From Acidobacteriota bacterium (GTDB taxonomy: Bacteria; Acidobacteriota; Terriglobia; 20CM-2-55-15), in contig QHWY01000098.1 of NCBI GenBank assembly GCA_003223875.1, positions 1 through 59,610 on the forward strand: 59,610 bases of DNA, in the 5' to 3' direction. Below the pieces are notes generated by a model. The model had not been told where the DNA came from, made no database searches, and saw only the letters and a program-made list of their open reading frames with translations. Shown piece by piece: positions 51,202 through 58,662 of this stretch (position 1 is its first letter; each line of letters opens with the position of its first letter). A program made the position numbers and the translations under genes.

Positions 51202-51780
51202 TTAATGTTCATACCCCAACTCTTCCAACAATTTGCCCAGGCGTTCCAAACAGCGGTCCCGGGTAAAGCCAATCGAATTCGACGATAGGCCCAGGCGCGA
51301 TGCAATAGCAGCGTAGCCTGGAAACGGATCTTCGAAAAACAACGCCTTGATGACTTGCTGGCATCGCTCCGTCAGCTTCCCGACGCCGATTCGGATCAGT
51401 TGTTCCCTGTCCAAACGATCGACCAATTCCCTGCTGGGGTCCTCCGATGCATGGTCGGTCTCGTTGATTTCCACGTCTTCAGGCCGGCTCCGTCGGGTCG
51501 CGCTAAATCTGTAACATTTGCGCACGGCGATCCGAACCAGCCACGCTTGAAGACGATCGATGTCGCGCAACGAGTGCAGTTCCTGGAAACAATCCAGCCA
51601 AACAGATTGGAAGATCTCCATCGCATCGTCGCGCTGCAATCCCCATTTGAAAGGAATCGAGTAGATCAGCCGGGTATACCGATGAACAAGGACCTCCCAG
51701 GCCTCGCTATTGCCGTCCAGACATTCCTGGATCAACTCCGCATCGGTTCGATCACGCACAGCCCGTACACCGTACTGCAT
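51202..51780 (-). CDS. ECF-type sigma-70 factor
   Basis: A 192-residue extracytoplasmic-function sigma factor: region 2 (DAELIQECLDGNSEAWEVLV ... MEIFQSVWLDCFQELHSL, then LQAWLVRIAVRKCYRF) and region 4 (KLTERCQQVIKALFFEDP, YAAIASRLGLSSNSIGFTRDRCLERL). The ATG at 51780 is chosen by the family N-terminus; a longer reading to 51993 crosses the promoter and terminator region and is rejected. The anti-sigma-like gene follows after 56 nt. An ECF-like promoter and an intrinsic terminator lie upstream in the leader, hinting at autoregulation with attenuation. Confidence 0.92.
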   Translation of the reverse strand: MQYGVRAVRDRTDAELIQECLDGNSEAWEVLVHRYTRLIYSIPFKWGLQRDDAMEIFQSVWLDCFQELHSLRDIDRLQAWLVRIAVRKCYRFSATRRSRPEDVEINETDHASEDPSRELVDRLDREQLIRIGVGKLTERCQQVIKALFFEDPFPGYAAIASRLGLSSNSIGFTRDRCLERLGKLLEELGYEH

Positions 51781-51832
51781 CAGGTTAATCGTCCATGATC
51801 GGCCGTCCAGCCGTCCAGCCTCAGCACATATC

Positions 51833-51863
51833 AAAAAAAATCCCCGCGGGTTACCCCGCGGGG
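51833..51863 (-). terminator. Strong intrinsic terminator in the sigma-gene leader
   Basis: On the minus strand: CCCCGCGGG-GTAA-CCCGCGGGG then eight Ts. A perfect 9-bp GC stem. It lies downstream of the ECF-like promoter and 50 nt upstream of the sigma ATG, so full-length sigma transcripts from that promoter must read through it. It may equally end the cytochrome transcript from 52425. Confidence 0.85.
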
Positions 51864-51898
51864 GAAGGTGGGATGGTGGAGGAAATCTACATACACTA

Positions 51899-51930
51899 CT
51901 ATAGACACTTGGTACAGGAAAAAAGTTACA
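51899..51930 (-). promoter_or_regulatory. ECF-type promoter upstream of the sigma factor
   Basis: On the minus strand: TGTAAC (51930-51925), 18-nt spacer with T-run, then GTCTATAG (51906-51899). The AAC/GTC pairing is the usual ECF pattern and suggests the sigma factor drives its own gene. Confidence 0.5.
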
Positions 51931-52005
51931 CCTTTTTGGAAAAAAAATGCAAGAAATTGTAGCGGCGAAATTGTGGGGTCCTTCCGCCGCCACTAAAGTA
52001 GGACT

Positions 52006-52425
52006 TTAAGGTTTGAACCTAAAGGTCTTGTCCGGAAGCTGCTCGCGATGGATATCATGGCAGTTTTTGCAGCTTTTCTGGAGTTCTCCCGCCGGAGCCT
52101 TCGCCGCATCGAGGTTGTTCTCTTTTGCGGCTTTCATGATATCGCCAGCGCGCTGAACGTTCGCCTTAGCAAAATCCACGGCGTCCTGAGCCTTCTGCGC
52201 CTTGAAGAAACCTGCAGCTTGCCTGAATAGACCTTGGAGCTTTTCAGCGTCGGCTGCGACATCGGCGGCAACACCAGACATCAGATCCATCCGCAGTTTG
52301 TTTGCCGTGGGGCCAACTTCCTTCATGACCGGGGATAGATCTGTGGGCGGTGCCTGCTGCGCCGAGATGGTGATGGCTAGCGCGGCGAGCATGCAAATCC
52401 CGATCAGTACGGAAACGTTGCGCAT
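52006..52425 (-). CDS. Small exported c-type cytochrome (cytochrome c'-like)
   Basis: A 139-residue periplasmic protein: signal MRNVSVLIGICMLAALAITIS, then a helical body (DLSPVMKEVGPTANKLRMDL; AADAEKLQGLFRQAAGFF; ANVQRAGDIMKAAKENN) and a single C-terminal heme motif CKNCHDIHRE. The C-terminal heme on a four-helix bundle is the cytochrome c' / c556 layout. Role: electron carrier or NO-binding; cannot be chosen. The ATG has AGGAGG 5 nt upstream. It is separated from etfA by a REP pair. Confidence 0.88.
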   Translation of the reverse strand: MRNVSVLIGICMLAALAITISAQQAPPTDLSPVMKEVGPTANKLRMDLMSGVAADVAADAEKLQGLFRQAAGFFKAQKAQDAVDFAKANVQRAGDIMKAAKENNLDAAKAPAGELQKSCKNCHDIHREQLPDKTFRFKP

Positions 52426-52554
52426 TTCATCCTCCTTAAAGGACTGACACGTGGCAAAGAAACGCCCCCAAATACTATCGAGAAAGGACAGAATCAGTCA
52501 ACGTTTACTGCAGCCGGACAGTGACTCAGTTTGAAAATTGCGGGGTTTCCCAGC

Positions 52555-52629
52555 TGTAGCGGCGCTCTTATGAGCGCCGACAGTGGAGCAGTTTAGACAT
52601 CGCCGGCGGTCATATAGACCGCCGCTACG
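52555..52629. repeat. REP pair, locus 9
   Basis: TGTAGC with stem GGCGCTC-TTAT-GAGCGCC, a linker of about 30 nt (ACAGTGGAGCAGTTTAGACA), and mirror REP GGCGGTC-ATAT-AGACCGCC ending CTAC. Upstream of the cytochrome gene and downstream of etfA. Confidence 0.87.
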
Positions 52630-52664
52630 GATGAAACTGGGTCACCACCCGCAGCCGCGAGCGC

Positions 52665-53639
52665 TCACGCACTTTTCAGATCCTTGAAAATTTTTGTCAA
52701 TGCAGGGACAACCTTGAAAAGATCATCAACGATACCGTAATGCGCGACCTTGAAAATCGGCGCCTCGGGGTCCTTGTTGATCGCGACGATGCATCGCGCG
52801 GTTTGCATTCCCACCAGGTGTTGGATCGCTCCGGAAATCCCCACGGCGATATACAGCTTCGGAGATACGGTTTGCCCGGAACTGCCGACCTGATATTCGC
52901 GCGGCAGCCATTCCGCGTCGACGACGGGACGCGATGCTCCCACCGATCCGCCGATTGCGTCAGCAAGTTCGAAAATCAAATCGAAATTCTCTTTCTGCTT
53001 GAGGCCGCGACCACCCGAAACGATGATCGATGCGGAACTCAGATCCGCTTTTCCTTTCTGCACTCCGGTACGTTCCAGAATTTTCCTGCGCGAACTCACC
53101 GAATCGGCGGCAACCTTCACGACTTCAGCATTACCTCCGGCTTCTAGGTCGTCTGCGGGAAAGGCTCCGGGTGACGCTGTCGCGAAATACGGAGGTCCTC
53201 CGCGGACGGCGGTCTTCATATTCATTTTCGCGTTGAAAATTTGGCGCGTGAGAATCAGGCGATCTCCTTGCTTCTCGTACTCCACGCAACCGGCAATCAA
53301 AGGATGGCGCATAGAGACGGCAAGACGCGGCGCGAAATCCATTCCCTGTGTCGTGTGTCCAATCAATACGACGAACGGTTTCTCCTGTTCCAGGATCGGC
53401 TTCAATACGCCGACGTAGGAATCCGGAGTGTATTCGGCAAGGTCGGGATGGTCCGCGACCATGACACGATCGATCTTCTTCGTCTTCATTTCATCGGCCA
53501 GCGGTTCGACACCGGCTCCCAAAACCACAGCCGTCACGGGCTGGTTAAAGTCGCGGCTGAGCCGTTGCGCAAAAACCAGGAGTTCGGACGTGATTGGTTT
53601 GAGTTTGTTGTCCTTGTGCTCGGCTACGACGAAGATCAT
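52665..53639 (-). CDS. etfA: Electron transfer flavoprotein, alpha subunit
   Basis: FAD-binding subunit of ETF, which passes electrons from acyl-CoA dehydrogenases to the quinone pool. The C-terminal FAD domain is intact (SIIVSGGRGL, GGSVGASRPVVDAEW, QVGSSGQTVSPKLYIAVGISG, INKDPEAPIFKVAHYGIV). 324 residues is normal. Its start overlaps the etfB stop as TAATG. ETF plus the acyl-CoA synthetase at 10.8 kb fits fatty acid oxidation. Confidence 0.95.
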   Translation of the reverse strand: MIFVVAEHKDNKLKPITSELLVFAQRLSRDFNQPVTAVVLGAGVEPLADEMKTKKIDRVMVADHPDLAEYTPDSYVGVLKPILEQEKPFVVLIGHTTQGMDFAPRLAVSMRHPLIAGCVEYEKQGDRLILTRQIFNAKMNMKTAVRGGPPYFATASPGAFPADDLEAGGNAEVVKVAADSVSSRRKILERTGVQKGKADLSSASIIVSGGRGLKQKENFDLIFELADAIGGSVGASRPVVDAEWLPREYQVGSSGQTVSPKLYIAVGISGAIQHLVGMQTARCIVAINKDPEAPIFKVAHYGIVDDLFKVVPALTKIFKDLKSA

Positions 53640-54436
53640 TAGATCACCTTGGCTTCTTTTCTGAGTTTCTCGACAAGTGCGGCCGTGGCTTCTTCGGCGG
53701 TTCCGCCGAGAATTTCGACCTTGCTTTTCTTTTCGGGAATGAGGATCTCCTTCACTTCGTACATCGCTCCGGCCTTACCCACGGCATCGTCCGCCAAGCC
53801 GAGATCCGCCGCCGTCCAAACTTTAAAATTTTTCTTTTTGGCGGCCATGATTCCTTTCAGCGAAGCGTAACGAGGCTGATTGATGCCAAATTGGATCGTA
53901 AGAACGGCAGGCGCGGGCAACTCAACCGTTTCGTTGATGCCGCCCTCGAGTTCGCGCCGGGCTTTCAAGGATTTGCCACCGGCGGCAGCTTCAACACCGA
54001 CGACGACGGTAGCGTGCACCCAACCCAAGAATTCGGCCATCATCGTCCCGGTCATTCCGGTTCCGAGATCGTCGGATTGAACTCCTGCCAGGACAAGATC
54101 CGCGCCACCATCTTTCTCGATAGCTTTGGCCAATGTTGCCGCTGCGGCGAATTCGTCAGCGCCCTTGAATTTGGGATCCAGCAGGTGAATCGCCCGATCG
54201 GCTCCCATCGCCAGGCCGGATCGCAGCACCCGCGCAGCCTCTTCGCCTCCCATCGATAGGACGATAACCTCACCTCCGTGCTTTTCTTTCAAGCGGAGAC
54301 CTTCCTCGAGGGCATAGTTGTCCGCTTCGCTGGCGACGAACGTCAGATCCTGATCCTTAATCCAGGTTTTCGTCTCGTTAATGATGAGCCTCGATGCGGG
54401 ATCGGGCACAGGTTTCATGCAGCTGATGATTTTCAC
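53639..54436 (-). CDS. etfB: Electron transfer flavoprotein, beta subunit
   Basis: AMP-binding partner subunit of EtfA. Starts VKIISCMKPVPDPASRL, typical of EtfB; VLAGVQSDDLGTGMTGTMMAEFLG and ELEGGINETVELPAPAVLTIQFGIN are signatures. 265 residues. The GTG at 54436 is preferred: GGAG lies 6 nt upstream and the longer reading has no family N-terminus. It is coupled to etfA and begins 14 nt after the GNAT gene stop. Confidence 0.94.
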   Translation of the reverse strand: MKIISCMKPVPDPASRLIINETKTWIKDQDLTFVASEADNYALEEGLRLKEKHGGEVIVLSMGGEEAARVLRSGLAMGADRAIHLLDPKFKGADEFAAAATLAKAIEKDGGADLVLAGVQSDDLGTGMTGTMMAEFLGWVHATVVVGVEAAAGGKSLKARRELEGGINETVELPAPAVLTIQFGINQPRYASLKGIMAAKKKNFKVWTAADLGLADDAVGKAGAMYEVKEILIPEKKSKVEILGGTAEEATAALVEKLRKEAKVI

Positions 54437-54450
54437 GTCTCTCTCCGATT

Positions 54451-54924
54451 CTATAGCATCCTGTAAGCATGCACCATCCAGGGGGCAAATCCGGCAGCGC
54501 GCCACGTCTTGACTGAAGCGTCGCTCGAGACCTCATAGATGGTTTCTACCGCCGTAGCATTTGCATCTTGCATGCTTTGCAGGGCTCGTTGGATGAGTTG
54601 GCCGGCGATCCCCTGCCGCCGATACTGTTCGAGAACGTACACAGCGTCGATGACCCCGATTCGGCGCGATTCGACAACAGGGGGGATCGACTCCCACTCG
54701 TCAATGCGCCCGATGAGAAACCCAGCGAGATCGGTCTCCTGATCGGCGATGTATCCAATACTCGACGGATCCTCGTAACGGCGCGCCAGCCATTGTGTCA
54801 TTGCGCTTTCGCAGTCTGGCTTGAGGCGCATATCCGAACGTGCAGCCGTGCGACAGTAGTCTAACCACCTAGAACAAATTCTTAACAGGTCGTGTTTATT
54901 CCATTCCCGTATGCTGATTTTCAT
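54451..54924 (-). CDS. GNAT-family N-acetyltransferase
   Basis: A 157-residue GNAT protein. The acetyl-CoA loop is VLEQYRRQGIAGQLIQRAL (about residues 95-113; RRQGIA equals the Q/RxxGxG/A motif), preceded by strand VIDAVYV and followed by TIYEVSSDASVKTWRAAGFAPWM. The substrate cannot be told. It precedes etfB on the same strand by 14 nt, so the three genes may be one transcript. Confidence 0.82.
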   Translation of the reverse strand: MKISIREWNKHDLLRICSRWLDYCRTAARSDMRLKPDCESAMTQWLARRYEDPSSIGYIADQETDLAGFLIGRIDEWESIPPVVESRRIGVIDAVYVLEQYRRQGIAGQLIQRALQSMQDANATAVETIYEVSSDASVKTWRAAGFAPWMVHAYRML

Positions 54925-54997
54925 TGCGAAATTCGAGACAAATTGAGATAAGAGTTATCCGCACTTCTTAATAAGAATAACGTACACGGAAGTCAGG

Positions 54998-55609
54998 ATG
55001 ACTCCGATGACAAATTTAACGTTCACCGACAGCATGGTGGGACAGCTCAAAACAAAAACAATCTATACAACTCACGACATCAGCCGGCTTCTCCAAGTAA
55101 ATCCTCGCTCCGTCATCAACTGGATCGAGCAGAACTTGCTGCCGTCGTACCGCACTCCCGGCGGGCACCGCCGCGTCCGGCGCGACGATCTTCTCGCTTT
55201 TCTCCGGAAACATCAGATTCCGACTCCAGCCTCGCTGGTTGAAGGGAAATTCAGAATTCTGATCGTCGAGGATGAAGAAGAGGTTGTAACTCTGCTCAAA
55301 ACGTACCTCCAGCGGCAGGGTGGCTACGAGGTCGCGGCGGCATCAAATGGAATTAACGCTCTAATCGACGTCGGCCGCATCAAACCCGATCTGCTCATTC
55401 TGGACGTCATGATTCCCGGCGTTGATGGAATCGAGGTCTGCCGCCGCATTAAAGACGATTCCGCGAACAAGACAGCGATCATCGTCATCAGCGGTAACGC
55501 GGAGAGTGAAAAGAAAGTACTTCAGGCGGGAGCTGATGTCTTTATGCCAAAGCCCGTCGATCTAGAAAAGCTCCACGCCGAAGCCCAGCGCCTCCTCCGC
55601 GTCTTGTAA
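54998..55609 (+). CDS. Response regulator with N-terminal MerR/excisionase-type HTH and C-terminal receiver
   Basis: A 203-residue regulator with reversed domain order. Residues 20-72 are an excisionase/BldC-like HTH (IYTTHDISRLLQVNPRSVINWIEQ ... PGGHRRVRRDDLLAFL). Residues 85-203 are a receiver domain: acidic pocket EDEEE (91-95), phosphoacceptor D136 in LILDVMIPG, the Ser of VISG and K185 in MPKPVD. Most response regulators have the receiver first. No histidine kinase is adjacent. It diverges from the GNAT-ETF genes; GGAAG precedes the ATG. Confidence 0.88.
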   Translation: MTPMTNLTFTDSMVGQLKTKTIYTTHDISRLLQVNPRSVINWIEQNLLPSYRTPGGHRRVRRDDLLAFLRKHQIPTPASLVEGKFRILIVEDEEEVVTLLKTYLQRQGGYEVAAASNGINALIDVGRIKPDLLILDVMIPGVDGIEVCRRIKDDSANKTAIIVISGNAESEKKVLQAGADVFMPKPVDLEKLHAEAQRLLRVL

Positions 55610-55643
55610 GCACGTTTTTCAGTGTGCAATACTCAACGGATGG

Positions 55644-55717
55644 GCGCCCGTAGCTCAGATGGATAGAGCGACGGACTACGAATCCGTAGGTCAGAGGTTC
55701 GAATCCTCTCGGGCGTA
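55644..55717 (+). tRNA. tRNA-Arg (ACG)
   Basis: Acceptor GCGCCCG with CGGGCGT (G-U at the first pair) and discriminator A, D-arm TAGCTCAGATGGATAGAGCG, anticodon stem-loop CGGA-CTACGAA-TCCG (anticodon ACG), and T-arm AGAGGTTCGAATCCTCT. It is the likely integration target of the adjacent integrase remnant. Confidence 0.97.
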
Positions 55718-55800
55718 TTACGTAACAAAAGACTTAAGCCCGGGCTTCAAACCCGGCCTTTCTCATTGTGGGGACCTTTGGGGGGACCACGACCCGTTTT

Positions 55801-56486
55801 CTATGCTGTCGCGGTGGCCGCGGCCGGCATTTCGTCGAGCCGATCGACAGCTTGCTTGTTGCTGCCCGGTATCAGATGGCCATTGATATCCACGGTTACC
55901 TGGATGGAGTGATGCCCCATTTGTTCTTTCACGTACTGCGGTCACCTTGTTGCAGTAACAGCGAAGCAAACAATGCCGAATGTCGTGCGGCGTGATCCGG
56001 CGCAGCTTGGCTTTCTCAAGTACCTTCTCAAAGACGCGCCTTCTCCAATTGTTCTGGTCGGGTCGCTGTCCCTCTTCATTGATATCAATCCGGCGAGGCT
56101 GATTGTTCTTTGGCGTCTCTATACGTCCGCGAACCCAATTCCTCTGAACTTGAATGAAGCGGCTATTGAAGTCGAGATCCGGCCATTGCGATCCAAACAG
56201 CTCACCCAGGCGCATGCCGGTTCTAACGGCACACAGGAACAACGCGTGGGTGTCGTACCCCAATTGGCCGGCCGTATCCAGGGAACCTCCGTGCCTGCGG
56301 GCGCTTTGTGATTCCCGGATTACCTAATGCCAATTCCGTCCGCTTCGAGGCTTCGACCTGCTTGGCCTTTTCTTTTGGGCTTTCTTCGCCCCTTACGCCC
56401 TTTCCGACAAGCACACCGGTCGTAGCTCTATACCGGCGTCCTCTGAATTCGAATTTGTACCAATAGAACTTCCCGCGTCTGAAAAA
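55801..56486 (-). pseudogene. Tyrosine recombinase (phage-type integrase) remnant
   Basis: Broken integrase gene next to tRNA-Arg. Reading from the right: an N-terminal arm-binding fragment (GKFYWYKFEFRGRRYRATTG, then KAKQVEASKRTELALGNPGI) with no start codon, because a stop precedes it; then a missing core-binding domain; then the catalytic part (LFLCAVRTGMRLGELFGSQW, with the first catalytic Arg) and RRITPHDIRHCLL (HxxR box). After that the frame shifts: VDINGHLIPGSNKQAVDRLDE, the expected C-terminus, is in another frame ending at 55801-55803. The catalytic Tyr region is altered (YxHLIPG reads INGHLIPG), so it is dead. Confidence 0.85.
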
Positions 56487-56783
56487 TCATTGTTTCGCCT
56501 TTCCCGGTTTCCGTGTTCTTTTTCCGGCCTGATATTTTGCTTTCACTTCCTCAAGCGAGAAGGTCTCTTCGGAATCACGCTTGACTCGTTCGAGAATCTT
56601 TTCCGATTCTGTCAGGTCCATGTGGTCCTCGATCGCTTCCAATATGGCTAGATCATCCATAGGGACAATCGCGGCCACATCCTTACCGCGGCGCGTGAGC
56701 ACGACGCGCTCTTTGCCGTAAGCAGCGCGATTGAGAATGTCCGCCAGGTCTTTCCGTGCATCAATTACTGCAATCTTGGCCAT
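56487..56783 (-). CDS. Phd/YefM-family antitoxin
   Basis: A 98-residue antitoxin: the N-terminal DNA-binding Phd fold (MAKIAVIDARKDLADILNRAAYG, ERVVLTRRGKDVAAIVPMDDL) followed by a charged toxin-binding tail (LEEVKAKYQAGKRTRKPGKAKQ). It is the second gene of the pair, 7 nt downstream of the toxin gene, the reverse of the usual order. Its stop TGA abuts the integrase fragment, so the module probably came in with, or disrupted, that element. Confidence 0.85.
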   Translation of the reverse strand: MAKIAVIDARKDLADILNRAAYGKERVVLTRRGKDVAAIVPMDDLAILEAIEDHMDLTESEKILERVKRDSEETFSLEEVKAKYQAGKRTRKPGKAKQ

Positions 56784-56790
56784 CGTTTAC

Positions 56791-57051
56791 CTACCTCCTC
56801 CGGTAGACCTCGCGCCGATGCCGGATTCTCGTAACCAGAACCATGTGTTCCGCATCATTGACGTGATAAACAATCCGGTAATCTCCAACCCGGACTCGAT
56901 AGGTCGCATCGTCTAGTCTCTTTGAATCCATGCCGCGGGGGTCTTTCCTGATCTCGTCGAATTTTTCAATGATCCGTTCACGAAGCATTCTCGGCATGCC
57001 GGCCAGTTCCTTGCCCGCACTAGCAACAATCCGCACGTCGAAACGTTTCAT
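56791..57051 (-). CDS. RelE/ParE-family toxin
   Basis: An 86-residue toxin of the RelE superfamily: MKRFDVRIVASAGKELAGMP, the strand pattern ATYRVRVGDYRIVYHVNDAEH and the C-terminal RHRREVYRR basic end. RelE toxins cleave mRNA at the ribosome, and the basic C-terminus suits that. It is the first gene of the module. The ATG at 57051 has no clear ribosome-binding site and lies a few nt from the predicted transcription start, so it may be leaderless. Confidence 0.85.
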   Translation of the reverse strand: MKRFDVRIVASAGKELAGMPRMLRERIIEKFDEIRKDPRGMDSKRLDDATYRVRVGDYRIVYHVNDAEHMVLVTRIRHRREVYRRR

Positions 57052-57054
57052 TAG

Positions 57055-57090
57055 GTACTAAATGTACGTGAAGTGCCTTAAGTATGTCAA
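57055..57090 (-). promoter_or_regulatory. Promoter and operator-like palindrome of the toxin-antitoxin operon
   Basis: On the minus strand: TTGACA (57090-57085), 18-nt spacer, TACATT (57066-57061). GTAC-ATTTA-GTAC at 57067-57055 overlaps the -10, a good place for autorepression by the antitoxin complex. Confidence 0.55.
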
Positions 57091-57250
57091 TACTCGTGTG
57101 GACACCATTTCGTTTGGCAAACCCTCATCACGCCTGAAAACTGCACGACCAAGAGCATGAAGCGGCCACAGCTCAGTCTTCTGATACTGGCGGCGGTGCT
57201 GGATTATGCGAGCGGGGCCGGAGCAACCACGATCACGCTCGACATGAACC

Positions 57251-58645
57251 TCATTTGTTCAACTCAAATGCTTCGTGAATCAATTGCACCGCTCGAGGCG
57301 CATCCTTCTGTCGGGCCACAATAGACAGGTTCAGCTCGGAGGACCCTTGTGCGATCATCAAAATGTTGATATTGGCGGAACCCAGAACGCCGAAGGCTCT
57401 AGCGGCCACCCCGGGCGCGCCTTTGATGCCTTCGCCGACGAGCGCGATGATCGCGATATCGGAAATGCTTGTGATCCGATCGATGCGCCGGCGTTCGATT
57501 TCCTGCTCGAACTCGCGGCGCAATGCCTTGAGGGTGGCATCACCGTCGTTACGGTTGACGACCAGCGAGATGTGCTGTTCAGAGGAGCCTTGCGAAAACA
57601 TGAGAACACTGATCCGATTTCGCGCCGTGGCGGTGAACACGCGGCCGGCTACTCCGGGCACGCCGATCATTCCTCGGCCTTCGACAGAGACGAGCGTCAT
57701 GCCAGTGATCGACGTCACGGTTTTTACGCTGTATTGGTGAACCGGAGTTTCGGCGCTGATCAGGGTTCCCGGCACTTCCGGGACGAAGGTGTTTTTGATT
57801 CGAATCGGAATATTCTCATCGACCGCCGGCATGATCGTCTGGGGATGCAGGACCTTTGCACCAAAGTAAGACATTTCTGCCGCTTCTTTATATGAAACGC
57901 GGTCGAGAACCCGCGCATCCGGTACGATTCGTGGGTCGGCCGTCATCACGCCGTTAACGTCGGTCCAGATCTGGATCTCTTCAGCCTTGATCGAACTCCC
58001 GATGATTGACGCCGAATAATCGGAGCCGCCGCGCCCGAGCGTTGTTGTAATCCCCGCAGGCGTCGCGCAAATGAATCCAGTTACGACCGGCACAACGCCC
58101 GACTTCGCCATCTTCGAAAGTTTCTGGCAGCGCTTCCTGGTTTCCTCGAAGTCGACAAGCAGGAATTCGGAATCTTCACTGGTGACAATGATCTCACGCG
58201 CATCTATGGGCTCCGCTTCGAATCCCATCTCCCGCATGTAGCGCGCGAAAATTGGGACGATCAGCCGTTCCCCGAAAGAACTGATCAAGTCGCGCGAGCG
58301 AGAACTCATCTCGCGCAGAAGGGAGACACCTGTGAATACTTTCTGAATCTCTTCCCAAATGGCGCGATGTGTATCTTGCAGTTCGTGAACGACGCTGCGA
58401 TTCTTGAACAACTCGTTGATGGCCCGATCATGCCGGCTCCGGATTTCCCAAAGTTTGTCGTCCCGCTGTTGTGTCTGGCCCGCGACGGCGGCCTCGCCTG
58501 CCTGCAGTAAGGCGTCGGTCACGCCGCCCATTGCGGACACCACAACAACGGGCTTCGATTCGCGCATGGAGTGAACGATGCGCGCAGCTTGATCAATTTG
58601 GGGGACCGCTCCTACTGACGTACCTCCAAATTTGATGACGACCAT
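57251..58645 (-). CDS. lysC: Aspartate kinase
   Basis: Phosphorylates aspartate at the first step to lysine, threonine and methionine. N-terminal KFGGTSVG and the later TTTLGRGGSDYSASI and WTDVNGVMTADPR are intact. Two C-terminal ACT domains (TSITGMTLVSVEGRGMIG, and IIALVGEGIKGAPGVAARAF) bind the end-product inhibitor. 464 residues and the absence of a homoserine dehydrogenase part make it a monofunctional ThrA/LysC-type enzyme. Which amino acid inhibits it cannot be read by eye. It starts 17 nt after the PAP2 gene. Confidence 0.94.
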   Translation of the reverse strand: MVVIKFGGTSVGAVPQIDQAARIVHSMRESKPVVVVSAMGGVTDALLQAGEAAVAGQTQQRDDKLWEIRSRHDRAINELFKNRSVVHELQDTHRAIWEEIQKVFTGVSLLREMSSRSRDLISSFGERLIVPIFARYMREMGFEAEPIDAREIIVTSEDSEFLLVDFEETRKRCQKLSKMAKSGVVPVVTGFICATPAGITTTLGRGGSDYSASIIGSSIKAEEIQIWTDVNGVMTADPRIVPDARVLDRVSYKEAAEMSYFGAKVLHPQTIMPAVDENIPIRIKNTFVPEVPGTLISAETPVHQYSVKTVTSITGMTLVSVEGRGMIGVPGVAGRVFTATARNRISVLMFSQGSSEQHISLVVNRNDGDATLKALRREFEQEIERRRIDRITSISDIAIIALVGEGIKGAPGVAARAFGVLGSANINILMIAQGSSELNLSIVARQKDAPRAVQLIHEAFELNK

Positions 58646-58662
58646 GGAGGTAGCGTAGCAGA

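Noticed and set aside
46436..51930. Calling the CHAT locus a type III-E CRISPR system
   Set aside because: No gRAMP/Cas7-11, Cas1/Cas2, Csx30/Csx31-like gene or repeat-spacer array is present in the window.
57157..57324. A 55-codon plus-strand frame with a signal-like start (MKRPQLSLLILAAVL)
   Set aside because: It runs antisense into the end of lysC, has no clear ribosome-binding site and no mature domain; at best a remnant of an exported-protein gene.
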